Numbered from the stretch's first letter, positions 25,604 through 34,812 are shown. The stretch is 64,000 nucleotides of DNA from Lactiplantibacillus plantarum (GCF_014131735.1 NZ_CP039121.1:2480001-2544000); one strand, 5' to 3'. Notes: generated by a model from the letters alone, not told the origin. Program-made: numbers and translations.

Positions 25604-26041
25604 ATTAATTGCCTGCTTTTTCGTGCAATTGGCACATAGACCGTAAATCTCGATGCGGTGACCCGTAATCGTACAACCCGGTAATTGTGCTTCATACTCG
25701 TCTAACGGACACGCTTGCAGTTCCGTCACCTTACCACAGTTTGAACAAACAAAATGGTGATGGTGTTGATGCTTGAAATCACATTGATATTTAACCAGGG
25801 TTTGATTAGCCTGGGCCTTCAATTCCAATAATCCTAACGTTTCAAACTCTTTAATATTGCGATAAATGGTATTGTGACTCATTCCTGCAAATAAGGTCCG
25901 CATGTGCTCATCAACGGCCGAAATTGCCACATAGTGGTCCTGATAGGTCACCAGATAATCTAATAATGCCTGCCGTTGCTTCGTAATTTTAAACTGATTG
26001 CGACGTAAAATTGCGACGGCTTGTTCAATTGGTGTTTCCAT
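25598..26041 (-). CDS. Fur family metal- or peroxide-responsive regulator
   Basis: A 147-residue Fur-superfamily repressor. The winged helix covers the N-terminal 85 residues (MSHNTIYRNIKEFETLGLLE). The dimerisation part has the His-rich metal region HQHHHHFVCSNCGKV and two CXXC pairs (CSNC, CANC) for structural zinc. ATG at 26041 follows GGAGG. Family membership is firm; whether it is Fur, Zur or PerR is not. A 15-bp Zur/Fur-like box upstream suggests autoregulation. Confidence 0.87.
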   Translation of the reverse strand: METPIEQAVAILRRNQFKITKQRQALLDYLVTYQDHYVAISAVDEHMRTLFAGMSHNTIYRNIKEFETLGLLELKAQANQTLVKYQCDFKHQHHHHFVCSNCGKVTELQACPLDEYEAQLPGCTITGHRIEIYGLCANCTKKQAINS

Positions 26042-26078
26042 AATGTTGCTGCCTCCTACTGACCAGGACTTCACTAAA

Positions 26079-26093
26079 TCATAATCATTACTA
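26079..26093 (-). promoter_or_regulatory. Candidate Fur/Zur box
   Basis: TAGTAATGATTATGA on the minus strand resembles the 7-1-7 Zur consensus TCGTAATNATTACGA at all but two positions. It lies 38 bases before the regulator start codon. Confidence 0.5.
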
Positions 26094-26151
26094 TTTAGTT
26101 TAGCATACTCAAGTGTAAAAGTGAATTACGTTGACCGTCTATACGTCAGCG

Positions 26152-26733
26152 CTAATCTTTCGTCACAACATCATGCTGACAATATTCAGTGACCAGCTCA
26201 TCTAGTTGGCGCCGCGTCGCCTGCCAATCATCATTCACGATAACATGTGCATGCCCCACTAATCCTACTGGCAAAGCCTGGTCCCGCAAATACTCATCAC
26301 TAGCAACTCGCTTTTTTATCCGGCTAGGAAGATCTCCTCGCTTGGTCAAACGCTGAATTAGCGCCTCTTGATCAGCAACCTCGAGATAAATCACCACCGC
26401 TTGTTCGCCCAACTCCCGCGCATAGGTAATAGCCCCCGCCGTATCTAAGACGATACTAATCAGTGGTGACCGTTCCCAGGCTGCCGCTAGTCCTTCTCGT
26501 GAAGAACCGTATTGATTACCACTATAGGTCACGTGTTCTAAATAATGTTTCGTGACAAAACTCGCCGGAGTTTCAAAATAATAGTCGCGCCCACTGACTT
26601 CACCTTCCCGGGGAGCCCGGGTCGTATGAGTAATCACCTGAGGAATTTGGTATTGTGACCGCAAGTAATGACTGACAGTGGTCTTACCACTCCCCGTTGG
26701 TCCCGTGATCACAAAGATCCGTTTCGTTGTCAA
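26152..26733 (-). CDS. Guanylate kinase-like P-loop protein
   Basis: A 193-residue protein of the guanylate kinase fold: P-loop ITGPTGSGKTT at residues 9-19, then the GMP-binding-like segment THTTRAPREGEVSGRDYYF and VTYSGNQYGSSREGL. It is shorter and more diverged than the essential Gmk, so this is probably a paralogue with unknown acceptor. The start is TTG at 26733, ten bases after GGAGG; no ATG fits. Monocistronic. Confidence 0.78.
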   Translation of the reverse strand: MTTKRIFVITGPTGSGKTTVSHYLRSQYQIPQVITHTTRAPREGEVSGRDYYFETPASFVTKHYLEHVTYSGNQYGSSREGLAAAWERSPLISIVLDTAGAITYARELGEQAVVIYLEVADQEALIQRLTKRGDLPSRIKKRVASDEYLRDQALPVGLVGHAHVIVNDDWQATRRQLDELVTEYCQHDVVTKD

Positions 26734-26776
26734 AGTTGATAAACCTCCATTTTTTAATTCATGTAAAGCTTTTCAT

Positions 26777-26805
26777 TTGCGTTAGCTCGGTAAACCGAGT
26801 ATAGT
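26777..26805 (+). promoter_or_regulatory. Promoter with 14-bp palindrome in the spacer
   Basis: TTGCGT, a 17-base spacer and TATAGT. The perfect inverted repeat CTCGGT-AA-ACCGAG (26786-26799) fills the spacer, a classical repressor site position. The repressor is unknown. Confidence 0.65.
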
Positions 26806-26883
26806 AACGTACCTATAAGGTTCAAATAGATGATTCACGCATCTCGTAGCAAACCAACAATTTTCAGAAGGGAGTTTTGTCAT

Positions 26884-27033
26884 ATGCAATTTCAAAAAAC
26901 AAATAGCTGGTTCAGCATTGTCTTAGATACGCAACGCCAAATGTTTGTCGCAACTGACAAACTTCATCCAGAATTGTTCGCTGAAGGCGTAACAATCGAA
27001 GATGCAGTTGCAAACTTACAAACCCAGGCCTAA
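26884..27033 (+). CDS. Small HicB-like protein, 49 aa
   Basis: A 49-residue protein starting at ATG 26884, nine bases after GAAGGGAG. The pattern SIVLDTQRQMFVATDKLHPELFAEGVTIEDAVANLQ resembles the half-size beta-alpha fold of HicB-like proteins, which carry a similar S/P-E-L-x-x-x-G-x-T-x-E-E-A motif. No HicA toxin partner lies beside it, so an antitoxin role is not supported. It has its own promoter with a palindrome and its own terminator. Confidence 0.7.
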   Translation: MQFQKTNSWFSIVLDTQRQMFVATDKLHPELFAEGVTIEDAVANLQTQA

Positions 27034-27056
27034 GCCAATCTAAAAATATTGTTTAA

Positions 27057-27099
27057 AAATTACTGGTACCGTTTATGCGACGGCACCAGTAATTTTTTT
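27057..27099. terminator. Terminator between the HicB-like and Ap4A hydrolase genes
   Basis: ATTACTGGT and CCGT arms pair with ACGG and ACCAGTAAT, followed by a T run; usable in both directions. Confidence 0.8.
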
Positions 27100-27109
27100 A
27101 CAGTCAGTA

Positions 27110-27529
27110 TTATTGTAGATGCTGCTCAATGTAGGTGTTAGCCTGATCTAACATTTGCTTTAAATTATCGTAAGTCAATCGTTCACGGGCAGCAGCATAA
27201 TCAAACCAGCCAATTGCACTGATTTCAACTTGCTGCCGCGTCACTACGACACCACTTGGGACTTCACTGACAAACAGTGTGACTTGCTTCAAATTACCAT
27301 TCGGTAAGTCATATTCGGTATACGCCTTAAAATTGGTATCGAGTGTCGCTTCAATTTGAGTTTCCTCACGGATTTCACGTCGCGCCGCCTCAGCTAACGT
27401 TTCATTGCCTTCAACGTGCCCCTTCGGAAAGCCCCAAAAATCACTGGTCGCACTCTGTAATAATAAATAAGCGGGATGACCATCTTTTTGTTGATAGACG
27501 ACCGCACCACTAGCTACTTCTGTACTCAT
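27110..27529 (-). CDS. NUDIX hydrolase, diadenosine tetraphosphatase type
   Basis: A 139-residue NUDIX protein resembling bis(5'-nucleosyl)-tetraphosphatases. SGAVVYQ opens the domain, WGFPKGHVEGNETLAEAARREIREETQI is the extended NUDIX box, and WFDYAAARERLTY is typical of the C-terminal part. It would cleave Ap4A-type alarmones in the cytoplasm. ATG follows GGAAGG. It probably stands alone; the pyridoxal kinase gene upstream on the same strand is separated by about 50 bases and could be cotranscribed. Confidence 0.85.
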   Translation of the reverse strand: MSTEVASGAVVYQQKDGHPAYLLLQSATSDFWGFPKGHVEGNETLAEAARREIREETQIEATLDTNFKAYTEYDLPNGNLKQVTLFVSEVPSGVVVTRQQVEISAIGWFDYAAARERLTYDNLKQMLDQANTYIEQHLQ

Positions 27530-27582
27530 GAAGTCGCACCTTCCTAATTATGAATTATGCTCTAGTATAACATGTTCCATCA

Positions 27583-28401
27583 TCAATTGAGGGCTAAAAT
27601 TGCCTGGAGCAAGTCCCCCAGTGCGACCCCTTGCCGGTCATCCGTTCGATTTTGTGCAATCGTTTCTGCTACCGCCATATTCAACCACTGATTAGCGCGC
27701 GCCAGCGTTGGTGCTAACGGGTAACCCCGGCCCAACAGTCCCGCGATTACAGCAGCTAAAGTATCACCGGTACCATTATAATGCCCCGGCAAACGTCGCG
27801 CACCACAGTATTGCACGTGCCCAGCTTCATCCAACCAGGCACAGCCAATCTGATCAGCACGTTGGACATCCGTAATGACTGCGTGGGCACCAGTTTTCAA
27901 CTGTGCTTGCAGTGCTGGCAAAATAACTTCTAAATCTGGCGTCACTTGATAGGGCGCTCCCGTTAGCAATGCGGCCTCCGTCGTGTTTGGCAAAATCACA
28001 TCCGCCTGTTGAATAAGCTGACGCATTGCCGCGACATAGTCCTGATCAAAGCCCTGATAGAGTTGACCGAGATCGCCGAGTACTGGGTCAACAACTAATA
28101 GCGACAGCGTTTGTTGTTCTAAGTAAGTAGTTATTTGTTGGCACAGTGCGACCGAACCAACGTAGCCGATCAGGGCTTGATCAAAATGCAGTTGTGCACG
28201 GGTCCAATGCGCAAAGACCTGCGGCAGCCACGTCGATAAGTCGACAACGGCTGGTGTCCCGTACCCGCTAGTATGTGTCGATAATAAGCTGGTCGGCAGT
28301 GCTGCCACGTCATACTGCATCGCCGTTAATACGGGCAACGCTGAACTAAGTGAGATTCCACCGACTGCGGATAAATCTTCCGCCACTAACATTGTTGACA
28401 A
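27583..28401 (-). CDS. Pyridoxal/pyridoxamine kinase-like protein
   Basis: A 272-residue ribokinase-fold enzyme of the PdxK/ThiD group, expected to phosphorylate pyridoxal or a related vitamin B6 form. Key elements are EDLSAVGGISLSSALPVL at the N-terminus, VVDPVLGD in the middle and the anion-hole motif NGTGDTLAAVIAGLL near residue 210, where Asp is the catalytic base. The start is TTG at 28401, nine bases after GGGGG; the ATG three codons on is too distant from that site. Confidence 0.82.
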   Translation of the reverse strand: MSTMLVAEDLSAVGGISLSSALPVLTAMQYDVAALPTSLLSTHTSGYGTPAVVDLSTWLPQVFAHWTRAQLHFDQALIGYVGSVALCQQITTYLEQQTLSLLVVDPVLGDLGQLYQGFDQDYVAAMRQLIQQADVILPNTTEAALLTGAPYQVTPDLEVILPALQAQLKTGAHAVITDVQRADQIGCAWLDEAGHVQYCGARRLPGHYNGTGDTLAAVIAGLLGRGYPLAPTLARANQWLNMAVAETIAQNRTDDRQGVALGDLLQAILALN

Positions 28402-28764
28402 TCTTGCTACCCCCTCTTATCTCGTGTAATGCTTATTCTATCAGAACTCCGACTGACTGTAACCTCTTCGCTTCAAAAGAAAGGTTAAATCAACCACTCA
28501 AATAAGCATTGATTACTCCTCACTGCAAACCGCAACGGTATTGTCATCATTAAGCTTGATTAGTGCCGACTCAAAAAGTTGAGCAGCGGATTGCCAGTCC
28601 CGTTGTTCAACTCATTAAAATTTATCATCCATCCTCATCAGACTAAGCACACATTACGTCGAAGCCCTTCGACACTTAACCGACTTCAGTTCCTTCAAAT
28701 ATTATCCACAATATTAGCTAGCCTACAATTTGCTAGTGAATCCTAACGTGGGCATCCGACAGTT
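28402..28764. other. Intergenic region without gene
   Basis: About 360 bases. No ORF with a ribosome binding site, clear terminator or repeat was seen; it contains the promoter region of the pyridoxal kinase gene. Confidence 0.4.
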
Positions 28765-29238
28765 TCAGTTATCAGATGACGTTAAATATTGCTGTTCCAT
28801 AGCGTGCCGGGCCCGAACCGCATCTTCAAAATGCGCAAAATGTTTGTTTAATATGTACGTTCCTTTGTAGTAGAAGTGCGCAACCCAGGAACCTGACTGT
28901 TTGTCATAGCTCACGCCCACGACCCCACTCGTGTTACGCTTCGACTTCTTGATTGAACTCACATCTGTATGGTGATCACGAATCTTCAAATTGCGCGGGT
29001 CCCCCATATGCGAAACTGCTTGCGGATTATTAAAAATATTTTGCCGACTCTGTTCCACGGCTAGACAGCCACAACTACGCGTCTTGCCGTGCCGCAAAAC
29101 GTAGGAATCCACCACGCACGTCCGGCCACACTGACACTGACAAAACCAGAGCGCATTACCATTCTTGGCCCGGCCCGCTCGGTGAACAGCTATTAAGCGT
29201 CCGAAGTGCTGACCGGTAATATCAATCGCCGCTCCCAT
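28765..29238 (-). CDS. AP2-domain/zinc-ribbon protein of phage or homing-endonuclease type
   Basis: A 157-residue orphan. The N-terminal half has a cysteine-rich ribbon (FCQCQCGRTCVV... TRSCGCL). The C-terminal half (TSGVVGVSYDKQSGSWVAHFYYKG...FEDAVRARHAMEQQY) matches the AP2-like DNA-binding domain found in phage and homing endonucleases. No HNH nuclease core is visible between them. It is probably a remnant or derivative of a mobile element. No other phage gene is nearby. ATG follows GGTGG. Confidence 0.72.
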   Translation of the reverse strand: MGAAIDITGQHFGRLIAVHRAGRAKNGNALWFCQCQCGRTCVVDSYVLRHGKTRSCGCLAVEQSRQNIFNNPQAVSHMGDPRNLKIRDHHTDVSSIKKSKRNTSGVVGVSYDKQSGSWVAHFYYKGTYILNKHFAHFEDAVRARHAMEQQYLTSSDN

Positions 29239-29743
29239 CCTAATCCCACCATTCTAAAATTAAATTTCTATTGATAACAATATTATAAGCTTTGGCGAAT
29301 CCAATTAACAGTTTAATGTATTATCCGTGTGTATTCTTTGACTACCGTTCGTTATAACAAAGTATCAACTTATAAATAACAATAGTAACAGCTACCCAAC
29401 CGCATATTCAGACCCGTTTCTCTTCAGCTTAGCACCGTTACCGCCGGCTTAAGTGATGACTAGTAATTCGGCCATCACAACGCTTTTTAAATCCCCACCA
29501 TGACTGGTTACGCGTTATCGTCATCAAATCTATTGTCAGCACGAACATTGCCTCGACAGTCGCAATGTCACCAGCTTCTATGATGATTAACCAGCTATCT
29601 TGCTCCGTATCCCATTGAGTTATTAATAATAAAAGGCTGATTCTAATTGACTTTTAATAATCAACCACGGTATCATATTGACATGACGATTTGTCGATAA
29701 TGACAACTAACTGTTACAAATAACCAAAAAGGTGGTCCATGTT
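29239..29743. other. Intergenic region with promoter for the APC permease
   Basis: About 500 AT-rich bases. A plausible promoter (TTGACT near 29648 and TATCAT near 29672) and a TTGACA near 29677 precede the permease. No gene seen. Confidence 0.4.
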
Positions 29744-31141
29744 ATGGGGATTTTCCAGCGCATTTTCCAAAAAGAAGATTTGGAGCGCTATTTACAAAAA
29801 GATAGTCATTTTGAACGAACCCTCTCCGCAGTCGATCTGATTGCACTTGGGATTGGTGCCGTCATTGGGACCGGGATTTTCATCCTACCCGGAACGGTTG
29901 CCGCAACAAAAGCGGGACCCGGGATTATTTTATCTTTCGTTTTGGCTGCCATTGTGTGTGCCGTCGCCGCAATGTGTTACGCCGAGTTTGCTTCGGTGCT
30001 CCCAATCGCCGGTTCCGCGTATTCATACGGAAACATTGTCTATGGCGAAATGATTGGTTGGATCATTGGTTGGGCTCTGGTACTCGAATACGTCCTAGCC
30101 GTTGCGACCGTTGCCGTTGGGTGGGCCGCGTACTTTAATTCATTCATTGCTGGTTTTGGCCTCAAGTTACCGAAAGCCATCACCGGTTCGTTTGACCCCG
30201 CCCACGGGACCTATATCAACGTGATCGCAATTCTGATTGTCTGTCTGATTGCTTGGATTATCGATACCGGCCTAAAAACGTCGATTCGATTAAACAATAT
30301 TATTGTGGTCGTAAAATTAGCAATCATTGTATTGTTCTTATTAGTCGGTTCATTTTATGTTAAACCAAGTAACTGGACACCCTTTGCCCCATTTGGTGGG
30401 ACGGGAATTCTCAAGGGCGCCGCGGTCGTCTTCTTCGCTTACTTAGGGTTTGATGCTGTGTCTTCGTCGGCAGCCGAAGTTAAAAATGCCAAGCGCAACA
30501 TGCCAATTGGAATCATTGGGACCCTAGTCATCTGTACCATCTTCTACATTCTCGTTTCAGGAGTGCTGACCGGGATGGTTTCGTACAAACAGTTGAACGT
30601 TGACGATGCAGTGGCGTTCGCTTTACAACTCGTCCATCAAAACTTCGTTGCCGGTATTATCTCGATTGGTGCCCTCGCCGGCATGTTCACAATGATGGTT
30701 ACGATGATCTACAGTAGCTCACGGCTATTATATTCAATCGGCCGTGACGGCTTACTCCCACGTTTCTTAGGTAAAATCGATAAGCACCACGCCCCTAAAA
30801 ACGCCATGTTGACGGTTACAATCGTGATTTCAATTCTTGCTGGTCTCATTCCGTTAGACCAATTGGCAAACTTGGTTAATATCGGGACATTAATTGCCTT
30901 CGCCTTCGTTTCTTTTGGAATTTTGCTACTACGGCGTAATCCCAAGCTCAACGCGATCAAGGGCTTCCGCGTGCCACTTTACCCGGTTCTCCCAATTATT
31001 TCTGGCTTGCTGTGCCTGTTCATGATGACCCAGCTATCCATGGAAACTTGGCTGGCATCCCTAGTCTGGTTCCTCCTTGGTCTCATCATTTACTTTGGCT
31101 ATGGCATTCGGCATAGTCGCATGAATAAAGCTGATGAGTAA
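29744..31141 (+). CDS. APC family amino acid permease (cationic amino acid transporter type)
   Basis: A 465-residue, 12-helix permease of the YfnA/CAT group. Helix 1 has GIGAVIGTGIFILPGTVAA, followed by AGPGIILSFVLAAIVCAVAAMCYAEFASVLPIAGSAYSY, and helix 6 has FFAYLGFDAVSSSAAEVKNAKRNMP. It imports amino acids by proton symport; basic or broad neutral specificity is usual for the group. ATG at 29744 lies eight bases after AAAAGGTGG; an upstream GTG overlaps that site. Monocistronic with a strong terminator. Confidence 0.88.
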   Translation: MGIFQRIFQKEDLERYLQKDSHFERTLSAVDLIALGIGAVIGTGIFILPGTVAATKAGPGIILSFVLAAIVCAVAAMCYAEFASVLPIAGSAYSYGNIVYGEMIGWIIGWALVLEYVLAVATVAVGWAAYFNSFIAGFGLKLPKAITGSFDPAHGTYINVIAILIVCLIAWIIDTGLKTSIRLNNIIVVVKLAIIVLFLLVGSFYVKPSNWTPFAPFGGTGILKGAAVVFFAYLGFDAVSSSAAEVKNAKRNMPIGIIGTLVICTIFYILVSGVLTGMVSYKQLNVDDAVAFALQLVHQNFVAGIISIGALAGMFTMMVTMIYSSSRLLYSIGRDGLLPRFLGKIDKHHAPKNAMLTVTIVISILAGLIPLDQLANLVNIGTLIAFAFVSFGILLLRRNPKLNAIKGFRVPLYPVLPIISGLLCLFMMTQLSMETWLASLVWFLLGLIIYFGYGIRHSRMNKADE

Positions 31142-31162
31142 CAATCTAGATTTGTACTAACT

Positions 31163-31210
31163 AAAAGCGCCCATCTCAAGTGATCAATCAACTTGAGATG
31201 GGCGCTTTAA
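31163..31210 (+). terminator. Terminator of the APC permease gene
   Basis: AAAGCGCCCATCTCAAGT pairs with ACTTGAGATGGGCGCTTT, an 18-bp stem. Confidence 0.9.
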
Positions 31211-31291
31211 CTATTGTCAGCCAGCTAACGATGACAACGATTACATTTTAAGGTATGATAATGATACTTAATTAAGGAGCGTGGTTTAATC

Positions 31292-31594
31292 ATGTTAACA
31301 CCTAAAACGATCCATGACGACCTTCATGAGCATCATACCCAGGTCGTTCAACTATTCAGTAAGCATCCCTGGCTCATTCCCGCCACAACCTTATTACACA
31401 TTATTCCAGTTGTCGTCGGCATCAACGGCTTTTGGAAATCGCGAGCACTAAGCAAGCAGCTCAAAATCGAACGCGAAAAAACGAAGCAACTTGCCCTACA
31501 ACAGGTCGATAAAGTTCAGTCAGCGGTTACTAATCATCACTGTCAGCACCCAAGCTTACGCCAACTTTTCAAGCAAATTCGCAGTCATCATTAA
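31292..31594 (+). CDS. Hypothetical protein with one membrane segment, 100 aa
   Basis: A small protein with one hydrophobic segment (WLIPATTLLHIIPVVVGI, about residues 27-44) and a basic helical C-terminal half (SKQLKIEREKTKQLALQQVDKVQ) that may form a coiled coil. ATG follows AAGGAG. It has its own terminator. No function assigned. Confidence 0.68.
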   Translation: MLTPKTIHDDLHEHHTQVVQLFSKHPWLIPATTLLHIIPVVVGINGFWKSRALSKQLKIEREKTKQLALQQVDKVQSAVTNHHCQHPSLRQLFKQIRSHH

Positions 31595-31598
31595 CACC

Positions 31599-31648
31599 AA
31601 CGTGGTTCGAATTGGCAGTTTTAATCGCTGCCAACTCGAACCACGTTT
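31599..31648. terminator. Terminator between the small membrane protein and osmC
   Basis: AACGTGGTTCGA and TTGGCAG arms pair with CTGCCAA and TCGAACCACGTT, a very stable hairpin usable from both sides. Confidence 0.85.
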
Positions 31649-31711
31649 TAATCAATCCCCTGACATTTTTACAAACTACGATTAATGATTACTGCGGCCA
31701 TATCACAACGG

Positions 31712-32116
31712 TTAAGCCAATTGAATCGTCACGTTGGCTGATGGCCCAACGAGCTTGGCAACGGGACAACGCGTTTCCGCAATCGCGAGCCACCGTGCTG
31801 CCGTTTCAGCATCCACTTCCGGAATCGTGACCCGAGCATCTAGGAAAAATTGGTACCCAAAACGGTCACGCGACATCTTCACCGTAGTCACGACTTTGCT
31901 CTGATGTGTCTGGCCGTGCTCCTTTTCGATTGCCTCCAGCGTCGCGTTAAGGCATGTACTGAGCGCCAATCCGATTAATTGTTCCGGATTCGAGCCCGGC
32001 ACCGCCTTAAGTGGACTAGATACGGCCACCTCAAGACCATTGGGAATATAGGCGTGTCCTTCGATGCCGTCTTCATTAACTGCTTGGGTCGTATATAAAA
32101 TTGGAAAATCACTCAA
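31712..32116 (-). CDS. OsmC/Ohr family peroxiredoxin
   Basis: A 134-residue thiol peroxidase that reduces organic hydroperoxides. The two redox cysteines are in LSTCLNATLEAI and ETRCPVAKLVG, and NPEQLIGLAL is the conserved family segment. The start is TTG at 32116, eight bases after GGAGG; longer GTG or ATG starts lie upstream of or inside that site. It is divergent from pepX. It may be regulated by the OhrR-like protein encoded at 10.6 kb, but no matching palindrome was found here. Confidence 0.87.
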   Translation of the reverse strand: MSDFPILYTTQAVNEDGIEGHAYIPNGLEVAVSSPLKAVPGSNPEQLIGLALSTCLNATLEAIEKEHGQTHQSKVVTTVKMSRDRFGYQFFLDARVTIPEVDAETAARWLAIAETRCPVAKLVGPSANVTIQLA

Positions 32117-32190
32117 TCTTAGTTCCTCCATTCGATAGTTCACTTTGCAATTAACCTACCACAACATTATAAACTTGTCAGTAAGAAGCA

Positions 32191-32218
32191 TTGGTTCTCG
32201 ACTAATTAGCGGTATAAT
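32191..32218 (+). promoter_or_regulatory. pepX promoter
   Basis: TTGGTT, 16 bases and TATAAT, 33 bases before the start codon. Confidence 0.65.
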
Positions 32219-32250
32219 ATTTCTAATAATACTTAATGGGGAATTTACTT

Positions 32251-34692
32251 ATGAAAAATAATCAATTTGCAATCGTCCCGACTGATTCGGAAACCGCGAT
32301 TGCCGAACTTACAAAAATTCATTTTATTACGCCTGATATGGACGCCCTGACGACTGTTCCAGCCGTCTACCAGGCATTGCTGGCTAAAAGCTTACCAGAA
32401 GTTCACACGGCAAGCGGCTTGACCCACAAGTTTAATAACATCATGGCAACCAGCCAGCACACTTTATCAGAATGGCTCGCCGATGCAACTATCGTAAACA
32501 ATCAAGTCTTTTATAACGTGGGACTTCAGCTACTGGGTTTTCTACCTGGTCAAGATTTTGAATTGGCCGATCCATTGCTGGCGATGCGCGATATTCACTT
32601 GCCAATGGTCGGTGATAGCGCCTTTGATCGTGAAGCCCTCTATTATGCTTGGTACCTATTATTAAATACACGTGGGAATAATGGACAAACCTTGATTGAA
32701 TCACTCACGACCCGGGGTTACTTTGTACCATTTTACCAATTACCTAACGATCAAAAGCCACTCTTCTTCAATGGTAAGGCCCAAGCCGTCTTTGATACCA
32801 ACGCGCTCATTCGTGACGTCGTCTACGTTGAAGCGCCTTTAGATACTGACCACGACGGCCAACGGGACCTGCTCAAAGTTGAAATCCTTCGGCCAGCTGA
32901 GACCGAAACCGGCTTAAAAGTTCCCGTTCTCTATACCGCTAGTCCTTATAATCAGGGCATCAACGACCAAGCTGGCGATGCTCAAATGCACAACGTAGAC
33001 GTTCCCCTGACTGCAAAGGAACCGGACGAAAATACCTATGCGGATGTTGAGTTCCAGCCAACAACGGCGCAACTACCAGCCGCTCGAACCGCGACCACGA
33101 CGACCGATACAGCAGAGGAGACTTTCAGCCGAGAAAAGTCCTACACGCTCAATGATTACTTTCTAGCGCGCGGTTTTGCTGTCGTCTATGCAGCTGGAAT
33201 CGGTTCGATCGACTCGGATGGGCTAGCCCCTACCGGTGACGTTGATGAAACGACCTCAACAGTTGCAATTATTGAATGGTTGACTGGCAAACGCCAAGCC
33301 TTCACCAATCGTGATGGCAATATCGCTATCAAAGCTTGGTGGTGCAACGGCGCCGTTGCTATGACTGGCCGGTCTTACCTCGGTACCCTCGCAACTGCCG
33401 CTGCTACGACGGGCGTGGCTGGCCTTAAGACGATTATTTCCGAGGCCGCCATCTCAAGCTGGTACGACTATTATCGAGATAATGGCCTGGTTGTCGCTCC
33501 CGATACGTTCCAGGGCGAAGACACCGATGTTCTCGCCGCTGAGGTCTTCTCACGAAGCTTAAAAGCCGGTGACGCTCACCAGATCCAACCCGCGTTTGAT
33601 CAGAAACTGGCAGAACTGACTGCCGACCAAGACCGAGCAAGCGGTAACTATAACCGTTTCTGGGATGAACGCAATTATCTCAAGAACGTTGACAAAATTA
33701 AGGCGGACATCATCATGGTTCACGGGCTCAACGACTGGAACGTTAAGCCCCGCAACGTAGCTAATTTATGGGATAAATTACAGGCAGTTCCCGTTACTAA
33801 AAAGCTCATTTTGCACCAGGGACAACATATTTATATCAATAACTTACAATCGCTCGATTTCACCGACATGATGAACTTGTGGCTAAGCCATAAATTATAT
33901 GGTTTAGATAATCATGCGGAGACACTCTTGCCTAACGTCTTGGTACAAGACAACACGCAAGCCCAAACTTGGCACGGCTATGACAATTGGTGGCAAGACA
34001 CAACCGACGCTTTAGATTTTAAGGTTCAGTACAAAGAATTAGTTCCTGCTGACCATACAGTTGACCAACGCGCCGCTCATTTTACTGATAAATTGCCTGA
34101 CAAATTATTCGACCACTATAAGCATCATTTGGATAGTTGGCAGCGCGACCTCTTGCAAGAGGATAAGTTAAATCCGCTCTATGATTACCGCCTCTTGTTC
34201 AAGTCTTGGCAGGCACCTGAGGATCAATTATTAGTGGGTATTCCGCACGTTGCGGGCTCTGTCGCCGTTAATAAGAATTTCGGCATGTTGAGCTTTATGC
34301 TGATTGACTTCGGGGCCGCGCGCCGTTTGACTGTCAGCCCACAAATGCTGGCTGCAAAAGCGCTTGATCTAGGTTACCACTGGCGCGAAGATGATTTGAA
34401 GGACTTCAAGTTAGCGGGTGAGACGCCGTTCAAGATGATTACTAAGGGGCATCTTAACTTACAGAACCGCCACCACCCATGGCACGCAGAAGCGATTCAG
34501 CCAAATGTCTTTTATGACTTTTCTGTGGATCTCCAACCGCTGTTCCACCACTTGCTGAAGGGGCATCAACTCGGACTAGTCATTTACGCAACTGATATGA
34601 AGATGACGATTCGTGGCAATCAAGACCTACAGTACTCACTTAACTTGAACGATATTCGCTTACACGTCCCAATGAAAAAAATAACAGACTAA
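32251..34692 (+). CDS. pepX: Xaa-Pro dipeptidyl-peptidase PepX
   Basis: An 813-residue serine peptidase (family S15) that removes X-Pro dipeptides from peptide N-termini in the cytoplasm, important for using casein-type peptides. The N-terminal helical domain is followed by the alpha/beta-hydrolase domain with nucleophile Ser375 in TGRSYLGT. HGLNDWNV and GQHIY carry the Asp and His region, and a C-terminal jelly-roll domain completes it. Start ATG at 32251 is nine bases after GGGG. Length fits the family. Convergent with oatA. Confidence 0.96.
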   Translation: MKNNQFAIVPTDSETAIAELTKIHFITPDMDALTTVPAVYQALLAKSLPEVHTASGLTHKFNNIMATSQHTLSEWLADATIVNNQVFYNVGLQLLGFLPGQDFELADPLLAMRDIHLPMVGDSAFDREALYYAWYLLLNTRGNNGQTLIESLTTRGYFVPFYQLPNDQKPLFFNGKAQAVFDTNALIRDVVYVEAPLDTDHDGQRDLLKVEILRPAETETGLKVPVLYTASPYNQGINDQAGDAQMHNVDVPLTAKEPDENTYADVEFQPTTAQLPAARTATTTTDTAEETFSREKSYTLNDYFLARGFAVVYAAGIGSIDSDGLAPTGDVDETTSTVAIIEWLTGKRQAFTNRDGNIAIKAWWCNGAVAMTGRSYLGTLATAAATTGVAGLKTIISEAAISSWYDYYRDNGLVVAPDTFQGEDTDVLAAEVFSRSLKAGDAHQIQPAFDQKLAELTADQDRASGNYNRFWDERNYLKNVDKIKADIIMVHGLNDWNVKPRNVANLWDKLQAVPVTKKLILHQGQHIYINNLQSLDFTDMMNLWLSHKLYGLDNHAETLLPNVLVQDNTQAQTWHGYDNWWQDTTDALDFKVQYKELVPADHTVDQRAAHFTDKLPDKLFDHYKHHLDSWQRDLLQEDKLNPLYDYRLLFKSWQAPEDQLLVGIPHVAGSVAVNKNFGMLSFMLIDFGAARRLTVSPQMLAAKALDLGYHWREDDLKDFKLAGETPFKMITKGHLNLQNRHHPWHAEAIQPNVFYDFSVDLQPLFHHLLKGHQLGLVIYATDMKMTIRGNQDLQYSLNLNDIRLHVPMKKITD

Positions 34693-34701
34693 CTAATTAT
34701 G

Positions 34702-34744
34702 GCCTACCAACTAACCACACAACCGTTAACTGGTGGGCCTTTTG
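34702..34744 (+). terminator. pepX terminator
   Basis: GGCCTACCA and GTTAAC-type arms pair with TGGTGGGCC, followed by TTTT. Confidence 0.75.
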
Positions 34745-34812
34745 TGTACCTTCAACTTAAACAGCCACTTATCATGACCAGGTCGGACACCACCACCTGT
34801 CCTGAACTAGCC

